Source of the DNA: Lysobacteraceae bacterium
Lineage (GTDB): Bacteria; Pseudomonadota; Gammaproteobacteria; Xanthomonadales; Xanthomonadaceae
Direction of reading: 5' to 3'
DNA: 42,358 nt
NCBI GenBank assembly: GCA_003505795.1
Contig: DNXT01000030.1
Location: forward strand, 1-42,358
Shown here: positions 33,701 to 41,312 of the stretch, in pieces
How positions within the stretch are numbered: position 1 is the first letter of the stretch
Layout: each line of letters begins with the position of its first letter
Notes under the pieces: generated by a model
What the model was told of the DNA's origin: nothing
The model's database searches: none
The model's input: only the letters and a program-made list of their open reading frames with translations
Translations under genes and position numbers: made by a program

Positions 33701-34374
33701 GCTGCCGATACACCGGCACGCTGGCCTTTTATGTATACGATGCGAGAGTCTTCAATGCTGCGGACCAGTTCCTCGGTCTCGTCGTCGCTACCGTCGTCGC
33801 TGATCACCAATTTCCAGCACACGTGCGTCTGCGCGAGCACAGAATTGATGGCATTCAGAATGCAATGCGCGCGATTATACGTGGGCATGACGATACAAAC
33901 CGGTATCTGGTCATACCGCGTCGTATCTTCACTGTAGCGCCTGGATACCAGGCCTAGGAAATTCCCCTCCCGCTCGGCATCCCATTCAGCGATCCGCCGC
34001 TCGATATGGCGGCTGCGCCCGCGCCCTTCGTAGTAGGGCGCAGCCTTGCCGACAGCGCGGATCTTGCGTCCCTCCGCGCGACCCCACTTGAGATAGTGAA
34101 AAGCGGGGTCCATGCCGTGCTCGAGTACCTGCGGGTAGCGCCGCAGGTACCACTGCGCATCGAACATCGGGTTGGGGCTACGCGCCAGCCGGGCTCCCAA
34201 CCAAAGATAATGATGAAAAGGATCTAAACCAGACGAAGGAACATCCGGGTAAGTTGAAGTGTACCAATCCGCATCGAAGAATGATGACCGCTCCATGATC
34301 ATCTTGTGTTCTGCGGTTATGCTGCGCTTTGCAGCCAAATGGCACTCGTACAACCTTGTCCAGAATTCCCCCAT
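30736..34374 (-). CDS. Giant multi-domain glycosyltransferase (repeats-GT2-GT4-GT2-Zn ribbon)
   Basis: This 1212-residue protein has six parts. Residues 33-103: two FDA.WY...YP.V...G.DP..HYL repeats. Residues 157-400: GT2 (IVMPTYNRAH, ISDDGSDDE, DTD at 242-244). Residues 427-775: GT4 (ARFIEKKGIEYLIQAA; DGLPTVLLETMALGLPVV). Residues 778-1000: GT2-like fold in which the expected DxD is replaced by CSKE (869-872). Residues 1030-1054: a four-Cys zinc-ribbon-like motif (C1030, C1033, C1051, C1054). The remainder resembles a worn methyltransferase. Start: ATG 34374 has GGGAGG six bases upstream; a TTG at 34404 is in frame but is not needed. It probably builds several linkages of the O-chain in one polypeptide. 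Confidence 0.88.
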   Translation of the reverse strand: MGEFWTRLYECHLAAKRSITAEHKMIMERSSFFDADWYTSTYPDVPSSGLDPFHHYLWLGARLARSPNPMFDAQWYLRRYPQVLEHGMDPAFHYLKWGRAEGRKIRAVGKAAPYYEGRGRSRHIERRIAEWDAEREGNFLGLVSRRYSEDTTRYDQIPVCIVMPTYNRAHCILNAINSVLAQTHVCWKLVISDDGSDDETEELVRSIEDSRIVYIKGQRAGVSAARNAALAKCDGEYTFYLDTDNTWLPDFVRTMLVFMEFGGLDAAYSAALCFPGAGKRPYTRGDDFEWSACLKQNYVDMNCFAHRTDLIEKHGTFDQSLTRLVDWDLILRYTRRCRAAFAPFIGVHYDDYPKLDRITLSEYASKQQLDDAMQRIRAKHEGFDADETRRLAIRPMAEGAMQRRFVPAVVEALLEEVEVIPSSDPLRIGYVLWDWPALSQTFVLTEIRSLCERGFDVKVYYRVWADQPADVNFPVDAYQVAGEDELLALCKAHQRTCLHSPFVYPAATLMTWPVAEQLGVPFTLMAGGVDVAHYENIKRNRVGEMASSELCLGVVTLGSFHRDLLLECGVPSHKLILERQSVDLPAAPLPRGDQRGKRVLCVARFIEKKGIEYLIQAAARIPDAEFIVHGYGPLRTQYEKLIAELGLVNFTIGEPLNAREQLLAAYEAADVFALPCVRAANGDLDGLPTVLLETMALGLPVVTSDIANTPDLVVDGVTGYLCQPGDVDSLVAALRRSLDAGESEIRSMSELAIRRAHGYAGLGRTVDALLARWRRRPIDIFLVTFDVPGYENVQDTIEIIRRIYRFTVMDFNVYVADNNSSVSFKDALRREFGALPNFHFVELEENLFCGPASNKAIAAGQSEYAIYLCSKEGFILRHGWELQMVRAMDADPDAALGGYLVELPGYRKLGQLTGYPSFASWRSQEYARQYPEAGFKHVQGGIFILRRSAYEAHGGFSDVVVHNGMDVEYSYYLQSKGCRLIDISGVAAVTVKTLPQLRSLVDEHTFVVHPSSKADVPILDGIVGRKHRHCNLCGWHGSSFVRSNADSGEACPQCLASSFDRTAYRVLSQSGFLQTRPKVVGVVKTDALARAMSIVCPRQQLSMLGAADSLCPMLKAAESGSLLIADHVEWQDPVGDAPEAVRLLERHILGGGALLLADVETPFVRALVDGVRASTGLVTRITLVSDASRFDTRAVHFFYGVPLSADLQGIDG

Positions 34375-34400
34375 AAAATCCCTCCCTGCTCCTTTTGACT

Positions 34401-35867
34401 TCAAAACAACTGCTTTAGCTTACTGACAATCCATCGAACCGGCGCCATTACTCGCCATGAGGTGGAGGATAGCAAAGCCGCGACTTCCCCGCGACTTGCC
34501 GCCACCACGGCGCGCAACTCCTCTGATTCCTCCGCCTGCCTGGCGACCTGGGCTCTGGCATTCACCAGCTCGCGTTCCAACGCGTTAACCTGACCCTTGG
34601 CAGCCGCCAGTTCGCGCTCCAATACGACCACCTTTCCATTGCGATCGGCCAGCGTCGCCTCGGTCTGCCCGAGGATCTTGGTCAGCACTGCAATTTCATT
34701 AAACCGCTCGGCCAGGCGCGCGTGCAGCGATTCGTTCTCGATTTTCAACCCCACTTCCGGAGACGTTACGATCTCGGCCATCAGCGGCGCGGGTGCCGGG
34801 ATCGGAATCGGAATCGGAATCGAACGTTCATCGAGCTTTGCCTGCAATCGCGCCACCTCCTGCCGCAGCTCATCCCGCATCTCCGTCAGCAAGCGAACAC
34901 GCTCCTCGAACTGGCCGCGTTCTCCAGTGGTCCGCTCGAAGAGTTCGTTGTACTTACGTCGAATCTCGGCCACTTCCTTAGCTGTGGTCGAACTGCTGGT
35001 TTGGGCAGTGCCGAGCGCCTGCCGCACCTGCTTGAGATCTTCCCCCAACCTGTCCAAGTCTTCCTTGGCATGGGTCAAACTATCCTGCGAGCGCACCAGC
35101 TGCAATTCGCTGTAGCAATCGCGGCCCAGGCGTGCAAACAGCTCCTGTATCTCACGCCGCGCATTGGGGATTTCCTGCTGATCGAACAAGTGACACAGGG
35201 CCGGCGCCACTTCCGGACCGACTCCGAGCACCCCAAGACCGTGGCCGTGGACGAATTCGAAATGACGGAATCGACTCCTGAGCTCGGCGAACAACTTGTA
35301 GACGCCAAAACCACGCTCGCGCACATTGGTATCGTGCATCACCACGACACCGCGGGAGCTCATCTTGGGCAACCACGATTCAAAATCGCGAGATACCGCC
35401 TCCAAGGTATGCAGACCGTCGATATGCAGCAAATCGATAGTGCCGTCCTCGAAATAACCCAATGCCTCGTCGAACGAGCTCTTTACCAGAGTCGAGAACC
35501 GCGAATACTGGGCAGCATTGTGCTTGCGGACTGTATCGTAGACCTCGTCGCCATAGAAGCCGGCGTGCTCATCGCCACGCCAAGTGTCCACGGCGAAGCA
35601 ATTGGATGCCAAACCCAACCGGTCGATGGCCTGGCAGAACGCAAAGTAAGACGTACCGTAGTGGCTGCCCAGTTCGACGAGGACGCGAGGCGATAACGCC
35701 TCGACGAGCCAGAAGGCGAACGGTATATGTTCAGCCCAAGCCGAGGGCTTCAGATACGTCGGACGCATGAGTGCAGAAGGGAGCAACAGGTTCGGGACGA
35801 CCCAGCCCTCTGCCGACGAAGATGGAAACTCCCTCTCGCGCACGGCGAGTTGGTTCTGATTAGCCAT
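34401..35867 (-). CDS. SAM methyltransferase with long coiled coil (candidate O-chain terminator/ruler)
   Basis: This 488-residue protein has a class I methyltransferase at about 40-215 (LVELGSHYGTSYFAF; DLLHIDGLHTLEAV; VVVMHDTN). Residues about 250-345 and 375-465 are heptad-rich coiled coils, split by a proline hinge (IPIPIPIPAPAP). The C-terminal STSWRVMAPVRWIVSKLKQLF segment is amphipathic and basic, likely to touch the membrane. This plan recalls WbdD, which caps the chain by methylation and sets length with a coiled coil in ABC-transporter-dependent O-antigens; there is no kinase domain here. The role is inferred from architecture and the neighbouring wzm/wzt. First gene after a 113-bp gap, so it probably starts its own transcript. 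Confidence 0.8.
   Translation of the reverse strand: MANQNQLAVREREFPSSSAEGWVVPNLLLPSALMRPTYLKPSAWAEHIPFAFWLVEALSPRVLVELGSHYGTSYFAFCQAIDRLGLASNCFAVDTWRGDEHAGFYGDEVYDTVRKHNAAQYSRFSTLVKSSFDEALGYFEDGTIDLLHIDGLHTLEAVSRDFESWLPKMSSRGVVVMHDTNVRERGFGVYKLFAELRSRFRHFEFVHGHGLGVLGVGPEVAPALCHLFDQQEIPNARREIQELFARLGRDCYSELQLVRSQDSLTHAKEDLDRLGEDLKQVRQALGTAQTSSSTTAKEVAEIRRKYNELFERTTGERGQFEERVRLLTEMRDELRQEVARLQAKLDERSIPIPIPIPAPAPLMAEIVTSPEVGLKIENESLHARLAERFNEIAVLTKILGQTEATLADRNGKVVVLERELAAAKGQVNALERELVNARAQVARQAEESEELRAVVAASRGEVAALLSSTSWRVMAPVRWIVSKLKQLF
34801..34822. repeat. Hexanucleotide repeat in the coiled-coil gene
   Basis: ATCGGA is repeated three times plus a partial fourth copy, encoding the Ile-Pro run of the hinge between the two coiled coils. 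Changes in copy number would add or remove two residues without shifting the frame. Confidence 0.7.
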
Positions 35868-35883
35868 GGTTTTCTGTTCCTAA

Positions 35884-35922
35884 GCGGGTTATCACCCGCA
35901 TCCACTATTGACCCACTATTGA
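35884..35922 (-). promoter_or_regulatory. Hairpin and tandem direct repeat before the methyltransferase-glycosyltransferase operon
   Basis: Two copies of CCACTATTGA (35902-35911 and 35913-35922, period 11 bp, about one helical turn) lie next to a perfect GCGGGT-TATC-ACCCGC palindrome (35884-35899), 17-55 bp before the start codon at 35867. The arrangement is operator-like. No clear -10/-35 pair was identified. Confidence 0.35.
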
Positions 35923-35965
35923 TTCGAGATCGAGGACAACCACGCCCTCCTGCGTGCCAATACTC

Positions 35966-35985
35966 TCTAAACCGCAACGTTTAGA
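35966..35985 (-). terminator. Hairpin at the wzt stop codon
   Basis: TCTAAAC and GTTTAGA form a 7-bp stem with a 6-nt loop that includes the wzt stop codon. No T-run follows, so it could be an attenuator or an RNA-end protector more than a terminator. Confidence 0.3.
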
Positions 35986-37120
35986 CCGCTTCGCTCTCCA
36001 TTAGCGCCGCAAGTGCACGTCCCTGAACCGTCAGCGGCCCGACAGCCGCACTGTCGGAACTACCACCGTAGACCTGCAATACGCCTCCAAGCGCCTCCAG
36101 ACCAGGCAACCCTTTGGCGTCCAGCACCCAACGGAAGCCGCACTTGTCGTTCAACAGGCCAAGCGCAGCCTTGACATCCGGTCGTGCCTGACGTTCGTGG
36201 GATTCGCCAGCCACCTCACCCTGTCCAGTCACCAGGCGCAGGTATCTCGGCATGAGCCCGCTTTCGGTTACAACCCAGCCGCTGACGTGGATCTCGTTGC
36301 CGATCCGCTCTATGGAGTCGATGCACCCGTTCAATTGCTCTTCTTCGACCACTTCGCCTTCGCTCGTTGCAGGAGGCTTGGAGGCGATGGCCTGGTAGGC
36401 CTGGAAGGCATCGAGCAGATCACCGTAGAACACCACGCGACCGCGTTCCATGACCATACCTTTGTTGCAGACATCACGCAAAAGGGCGAAATTATGGCTG
36501 GCCAGCATTACGATTTTGCTTCCACCGACTCTCCGCACCATGCGATCCTTGGCGCGAGCAAGGAACTCGGCATCGCCGGTGCCCACCCACTCGTCCAACA
36601 GCATGATGTCATGCTGCAATTCGGTGGAAATCGCAAAGCCCAGCCGCATTCGCTGGCCCGAGGAAAGGGTCTTCAGCCGGTGGTTCGACTTAGCCTCCAG
36701 GCCCGAGAACGCCAGAATCGGCTTCAGCATCCCGACGATGCTCGACGATGGGATGCCCATGGCATTTGCCCGCAGGAAGACGTTCTCCTTGACCGTGGCC
36801 TCGTTGTTGAAGCCAAGCGAAGTGTTCAGCAGCGCCTGACATGATCCCTTGACCGAGACTGTGCCGGAGGTTGGATGGTAGACGTTGTTCAACGCGCGCA
36901 GCAGGGTCGACTTGCCTGCGCCATTACGGCCGAGAATGGCCACGCGTTCGCCATCCTTGACACTAAGGGAGACATTGTCGAGTAGCGTACGGAACTCGCG
37001 GTGCGGGGGATCGAACAATGCGCTCAACAGCAACTTCCCCCAACTGGTCGTCTGCCTTTCGTTCTGAACGAACAACGGGACCCGCAACGTCAGGTTAGTC
37101 ACTTCGATGGATGCAGTCAT
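35981..37120 (-). CDS. wzt: O-antigen ABC exporter, ATP-binding protein with extra C-terminal domain
   Basis: This 379-residue protein has an ABC domain at 1-245: Walker A GRNGAGKST (64-72), signature LSSGQ (152-156), Walker B DIMLLDE (171-177) and H-loop H209. After a Glu-rich linker, residues about 265-379 form a separate domain (IHVSGWVV, ARPDVKAALG, GFRWVLDA). In E. coli O9a a C-terminal Wzt domain recognises the modified chain end; the domain here differs from that classical beta-sandwich sequence as far as I can tell, but may do the same job. ATG 37120 was preferred; in-frame upstream codons lie inside wzm. It follows wzm by 8 bp. Confidence 0.9.
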   Translation of the reverse strand: MTASIEVTNLTLRVPLFVQNERQTTSWGKLLLSALFDPPHREFRTLLDNVSLSVKDGERVAILGRNGAGKSTLLRALNNVYHPTSGTVSVKGSCQALLNTSLGFNNEATVKENVFLRANAMGIPSSSIVGMLKPILAFSGLEAKSNHRLKTLSSGQRMRLGFAISTELQHDIMLLDEWVGTGDAEFLARAKDRMVRRVGGSKIVMLASHNFALLRDVCNKGMVMERGRVVFYGDLLDAFQAYQAIASKPPATSEGEVVEEEQLNGCIDSIERIGNEIHVSGWVVTESGLMPRYLRLVTGQGEVAGESHERQARPDVKAALGLLNDKCGFRWVLDAKGLPGLEALGGVLQVYGGSSDSAAVGPLTVQGRALAALMESEAV

Positions 37121-37128
37121 GGACCTAC

Positions 37129-37911
37129 TCAAAGCCAAATGGGGACATAGCGCGCGTAGCGTCGGTACACTACCGAGGCAAGCAACCAGCCCACAATCGT
37201 CAGGCCAGCAACTGCGTACCACGTTGAGATAGCAATCGGTTCACCCAGTATCGGTGCGCGGACAATCTCTATCAGGTGATAAAGCGGATTGAGGCGCATC
37301 AGGAAACCCTGCAGCGATTGCGCCGGAGCCAAATTGCCATACCAGATGATCGGTGTTAGCACGAAACCGAAGATGAACAGGCTTCCCATCAGTTCTTGCA
37401 CGTCCGGGAAGCGCGCTCCCAGCAGCGCGAACACGACCGCCATCCACACCATGTTAAGCAGCAACACCGGCATGGTTAACAACGACATCCATACCCCTTG
37501 CGCCTGGATATCGTCGGCCATCCACAGCGCGACCCCAAGGATCGGCAACGCGATAATGAAATAGAAAACGGCTTTCGCTGCGACCAGCAAGACGAAGTCG
37601 GTCAACCGGGTGTGCCCGTCGAGGATAAAGGCCTGGTGGGCCGACAACGTGCCCGAGGAATCGTTGATAACCGTCATCAACATGCGGAACAGCAAAAAGC
37701 CAATGCCCACATGCGCGACGAAATTACCAACATGGAAACTCTGGAGAGAAGCGAAATAACTACCCAGCCCCCATACATAAAAGATCGGAGGAACCAGCAT
37801 CCACAGGACGCCCAGCCTGGAACGGCGATACTTCGTGATGATGTCGAGCCAGCCCGAATAGGTCCAGTATGTCGGATTCTTCAGACTTTCTGCTAAATGC
37901 TTGAATAGCAT
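37129..37911 (-). CDS. wzm: O-antigen ABC exporter, permease
   Basis: This 260-residue ABC-2 type permease has six predicted helices. The N-terminal YRRSRLGVLWMLVPP segment and GLGSYFASLQS...FVAHVGIGFLLF are typical of polysaccharide exporters (Wzm/RfbD type), and P-I-I-W-Y and LNPLYHLIEIVRAPILGEP occur near the end. It moves undecaprenyl-linked O-chain across the inner membrane with Wzt. ATG 37911 has AAGGAG five bases upstream; a TTG at 37914 is too near that site. The ATG overlaps the metB stop (TGATG), and the ribosome-binding site is formed by the last Lys-Glu codons of metB. Confidence 0.93.
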   Translation of the reverse strand: MLFKHLAESLKNPTYWTYSGWLDIITKYRRSRLGVLWMLVPPIFYVWGLGSYFASLQSFHVGNFVAHVGIGFLLFRMLMTVINDSSGTLSAHQAFILDGHTRLTDFVLLVAAKAVFYFIIALPILGVALWMADDIQAQGVWMSLLTMPVLLLNMVWMAVVFALLGARFPDVQELMGSLFIFGFVLTPIIWYGNLAPAQSLQGFLMRLNPLYHLIEIVRAPILGEPIAISTWYAVAGLTIVGWLLASVVYRRYARYVPIWL

Positions 37912-39104
37912 CAATGCTCCTTACTCAAGGCTACAGTCAGGTCGATCCGCAGATCCTCGACCGCTTCCACCCCCACGCTCAAACGCACCAGCGCATCGCT
38001 GATGCCGAGCTGGGCGCGGCGTTCGGCCGGGATCGAGGCGTGGGTCATCACCGCCGGGTGGTTGACCAGGCTTTCCACGCCGCCCAGCGATTCGGCCAGG
38101 GTGAACAGCTCGGTGCGCTCGCAGAAGCGCTTGGCCGCCTCGAAGCCGCCCTTGAGCACGATCGAGACGATGCCGCCGTAGCCGGACATCTGCCGGCCGG
38201 CGAGCGCATGCTGCGGATGCGAGGCCAGGCCCGGGTAGATCACCTTCTCGACCGCCGGGTGCGACTGCAGCCATTGCGCCAGCGCGAGCGCGTTGTCGCA
38301 GTGCGCGCGCATGCGCAACGGCAGGGTCTTCAGCCCGCGCAGGGCCAGGAAGCTGTCGAACGGGCCCTGCACGCCGCCCACGGAGTTCTGCAGGAACGCC
38401 ATGCGCTCGGCGAGGTCGGCGTCGCCGCCGACCACCGCGATGCCGCCGACCATGTCCGAATGGCCGTTGAGGTACTTGGTCGCCGAGTGCACGACGATGT
38501 CCGCACCCAGTTGCAGCGGGCGCTGCAGCATCGGCGAGGCGAAGGTGTTGTCGACCACCACGATCAAACCATGCCTGCGCGCGACCGCCGCGACCGCGGC
38601 GATGTCGACGATCTTCAGCATCGGGTTGGTCGGGGTCTCGATCCAGACCATCCTGGTCGCAGGCGTGATCGCGGCCTCGAACGCCGCCAGGTCGGTCAGG
38701 TCGACGAAGCTGAAGTCCAGCGCGGCGCTGCGCCGGCGCACGCGCTCGAACAGGCGGTAGCTGCCGCCGTAGAGGTCGTCCATTGCCACGACGTGGTCGC
38801 CGCTGTCCAGCAGCTCGATCACCGTCGAGGTCGCGGCCATGCCCGAGGCGAAGGCGAAGCCGCGGCTGCCGCCCTCCAGCGCGGCGACGCAGCGCTCGTA
38901 GGCGAAGCGGGTCGGGTTGTGGGTGCGCGAGTACTCGAAGCCCTGGTGCTCGCCCGGGCTGGACTGGGCATAGGTCGAGGTCGCGTAGATCGGCGGCATC
39001 ACCGCGCCGGTGCTGGGATCGGGCGATTGCCCGCCGTGGATCGCCAGCGTGGCGAGCGAGAGTCCGCTCGCGCCGTCCTGGCTGCTTGGTTTGCGGTCCG
39101 ACAT
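37911..39104 (-). CDS. metB: Cystathionine gamma-synthase/lyase family PLP enzyme
   Basis: This 397-residue Cys/Met-metabolism PLP enzyme has the PLP lysine K210 in SATKYLNGHSD, the SGMAA segment and the YSRTHNPTR active-site loop. In Xanthomonas this gene is called metB and marks one edge of the LPS locus. Synthase and gamma-lyase cannot be told apart from these motifs. ATG 39104 with GGAA upstream was chosen; an in-frame TTG at 39119 is less likely. It follows the cystathionine beta-synthase-like gene by 82 bp and is coupled to wzm. Confidence 0.92.
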   Translation of the reverse strand: MSDRKPSSQDGASGLSLATLAIHGGQSPDPSTGAVMPPIYATSTYAQSSPGEHQGFEYSRTHNPTRFAYERCVAALEGGSRGFAFASGMAATSTVIELLDSGDHVVAMDDLYGGSYRLFERVRRRSAALDFSFVDLTDLAAFEAAITPATRMVWIETPTNPMLKIVDIAAVAAVARRHGLIVVVDNTFASPMLQRPLQLGADIVVHSATKYLNGHSDMVGGIAVVGGDADLAERMAFLQNSVGGVQGPFDSFLALRGLKTLPLRMRAHCDNALALAQWLQSHPAVEKVIYPGLASHPQHALAGRQMSGYGGIVSIVLKGGFEAAKRFCERTELFTLAESLGGVESLVNHPAVMTHASIPAERRAQLGISDALVRLSVGVEAVEDLRIDLTVALSKEH

Positions 39105-39186
39105 GGGTACTTCCGTCAAAGGGGCTGGATTCTATCAACTGCGCGACGGCGCGGTTGGACGCGCGCTCGCGCCGACACGGTGACGC

Positions 39187-40557
<1,371 letters not shown>

Positions 40558-40592
40558 GGAGGTTCTGGGTTCGCGGTTCGGCATGACCGGCC

Positions 40593-40598
40593 ATTATC
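40593..40598 (-). promoter_or_regulatory. Candidate -10 box for the cbs-metB transcript
   Basis: GATAAT on the minus strand, with transcription expected near 40586. No good -35 is seen 17 bp upstream (GACCAT). If real, the ATG at 40584 would be too close to the transcript end, supporting ATG 40557 as the start. Confidence 0.3.
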
Positions 40599-40751
40599 CG
40601 ACGAACCTGGCACAAATGGTCGGTTCGCTGCGTTCAGCTTGGCAAAACGCCCGGCCTGCCCTGGCCGCAAAAGGCGACGCGGACGGTGGCAGGCCGACGA
40701 GGAGGCCGCCACCGCCCGCGACGGTGAACTTTTCCGGGTTGTGGGGGAAGG

Positions 40752-40970
40752 TCAGTGGGTCATCTGATCGTACATCCGGGTGAGCTTCTGCTTGGCGAGC
40801 AGCTTCTCGCGCTTCATCTGGCCAAGGGTCATGTCGTCGATGGGAAGTACGCCGAGCTCGGCATCCATGCATTTCTTGTCCAGGAGCTTGTGACGTTGGT
40901 AAAGCTGCTTGAACTCGGGATCGGCCTTGATCAATGCGTCGATTTCGGACTGCGGTTGCCCTTCGAACAT
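40752..40970 (-). CDS. DUF465 (YdcH-type) small protein
   Basis: This 72-residue helical protein begins MFEGQPQSEIDAL and contains DPEFKQLYQRHKLLDKKC and MKREKLLAKQKLTRMYDQM, the usual DUF465/YdcH pattern of two charged helices forming a short coiled coil. Function is unknown. A strong AAGGAGG lies eight bases before ATG 40970. The longer frame upstream is non-coding. A terminator-like hairpin sits just upstream of its ribosome-binding site. Confidence 0.85.
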   Translation of the reverse strand: MFEGQPQSEIDALIKADPEFKQLYQRHKLLDKKCMDAELGVLPIDDMTLGQMKREKLLAKQKLTRMYDQMTH

Positions 40971-40995
40971 GGCTTTGCCTCCTTCTACTGACTGC

Positions 40996-41032
40996 TGAAA
41001 ACAAGAACGCCCCGGCCGCGAGGCACGGGGCG
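40996..41032 (-). terminator. Intrinsic terminator upstream of the DUF465 gene
   Basis: On the minus strand CGCCCCG and CGGGGCG form a 7-bp stem (41032-41026 with 41014-41008). An inner GCC/GGC stem with a tetraloop extends it. The T-rich stretch TTCTTGTTTTC follows. It lies about 280 bp after the OmpA-like gene stop and before the DUF465 gene, so it would end a transcript started in between, or act as an attenuator. Confidence 0.7.
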
Positions 41033-41172
41033 CTGCTTGGGGAGGAAGGACGACGGACCCAACGCGACGCCGGCACGCGGATCGTGCGATCCAACCACCG
41101 CGTTCTGCGCTGCGTGCCACTGCGTCACCGGCCCGGCCCTCCATACGTCCAGGCGACGGGCTGCCACCTGGG
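40996..41172 (-). ncRNA. Candidate structured small RNA (about 175 nt)
   Basis: The 342-bp gap between the OmpA-like gene and the DUF465 gene has no credible protein frame. It holds a promoter-like pair (41207-41179), a 23-nt hairpin at the expected 5' end (41171-41149; nine pairs, two of them G-U), a long-range stem (GACGC at 41126-41122 with GCGTC at 41070-41066; GGCACGC at 41118-41112 with GCGTGCC at 41078-41072), an inner GGATC-GCAC-GATCC hairpin (41092-41079), and an intrinsic terminator (41032-40996). It does not match 6S, SRP or RNase P RNA signatures that I know. It could also be an attenuated 5' leader of the DUF465 gene. Confidence 0.45.
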
Positions 41173-41178
41173 TATCCG

Positions 41179-41207
41179 ACCCTACGCCCCTGCCGGCGCT
41201 CCGGCAA
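41179..41207 (-). promoter_or_regulatory. Promoter of the candidate small RNA / DUF465 gene
   Basis: TTGCCG (41207-41202) and TAGGGT (41184-41179) with a 17-bp spacer fit a sigma-70 promoter, four of six bases each. The predicted start, about 41172, falls exactly at the 5' edge of a stable hairpin. Confidence 0.45.
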
Positions 41208-41312
41208 TAGGCGGACGCCACACTTTGGCGGGCGCGGCCGAATTCAGCATTGCCGCGTTCACCGGGCCGTTACCGGACGCCAGAATCCCCTTTTCGATCA
41301 AACACCTGGAAC

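Noticed and set aside
40996..41172. 6S RNA, SRP RNA or RNase P RNA identity for the structured region
   Set aside because: Length is similar to 6S RNA, but the central bubble sequence and conserved segments of these RNAs are not visible.
40971..41312. N-terminal extension of the DUF465 protein into the upstream gap
   Set aside because: A strong AAGGAGG stands right before ATG 40970, a terminator interrupts the extension, and the extra residues resemble no family.
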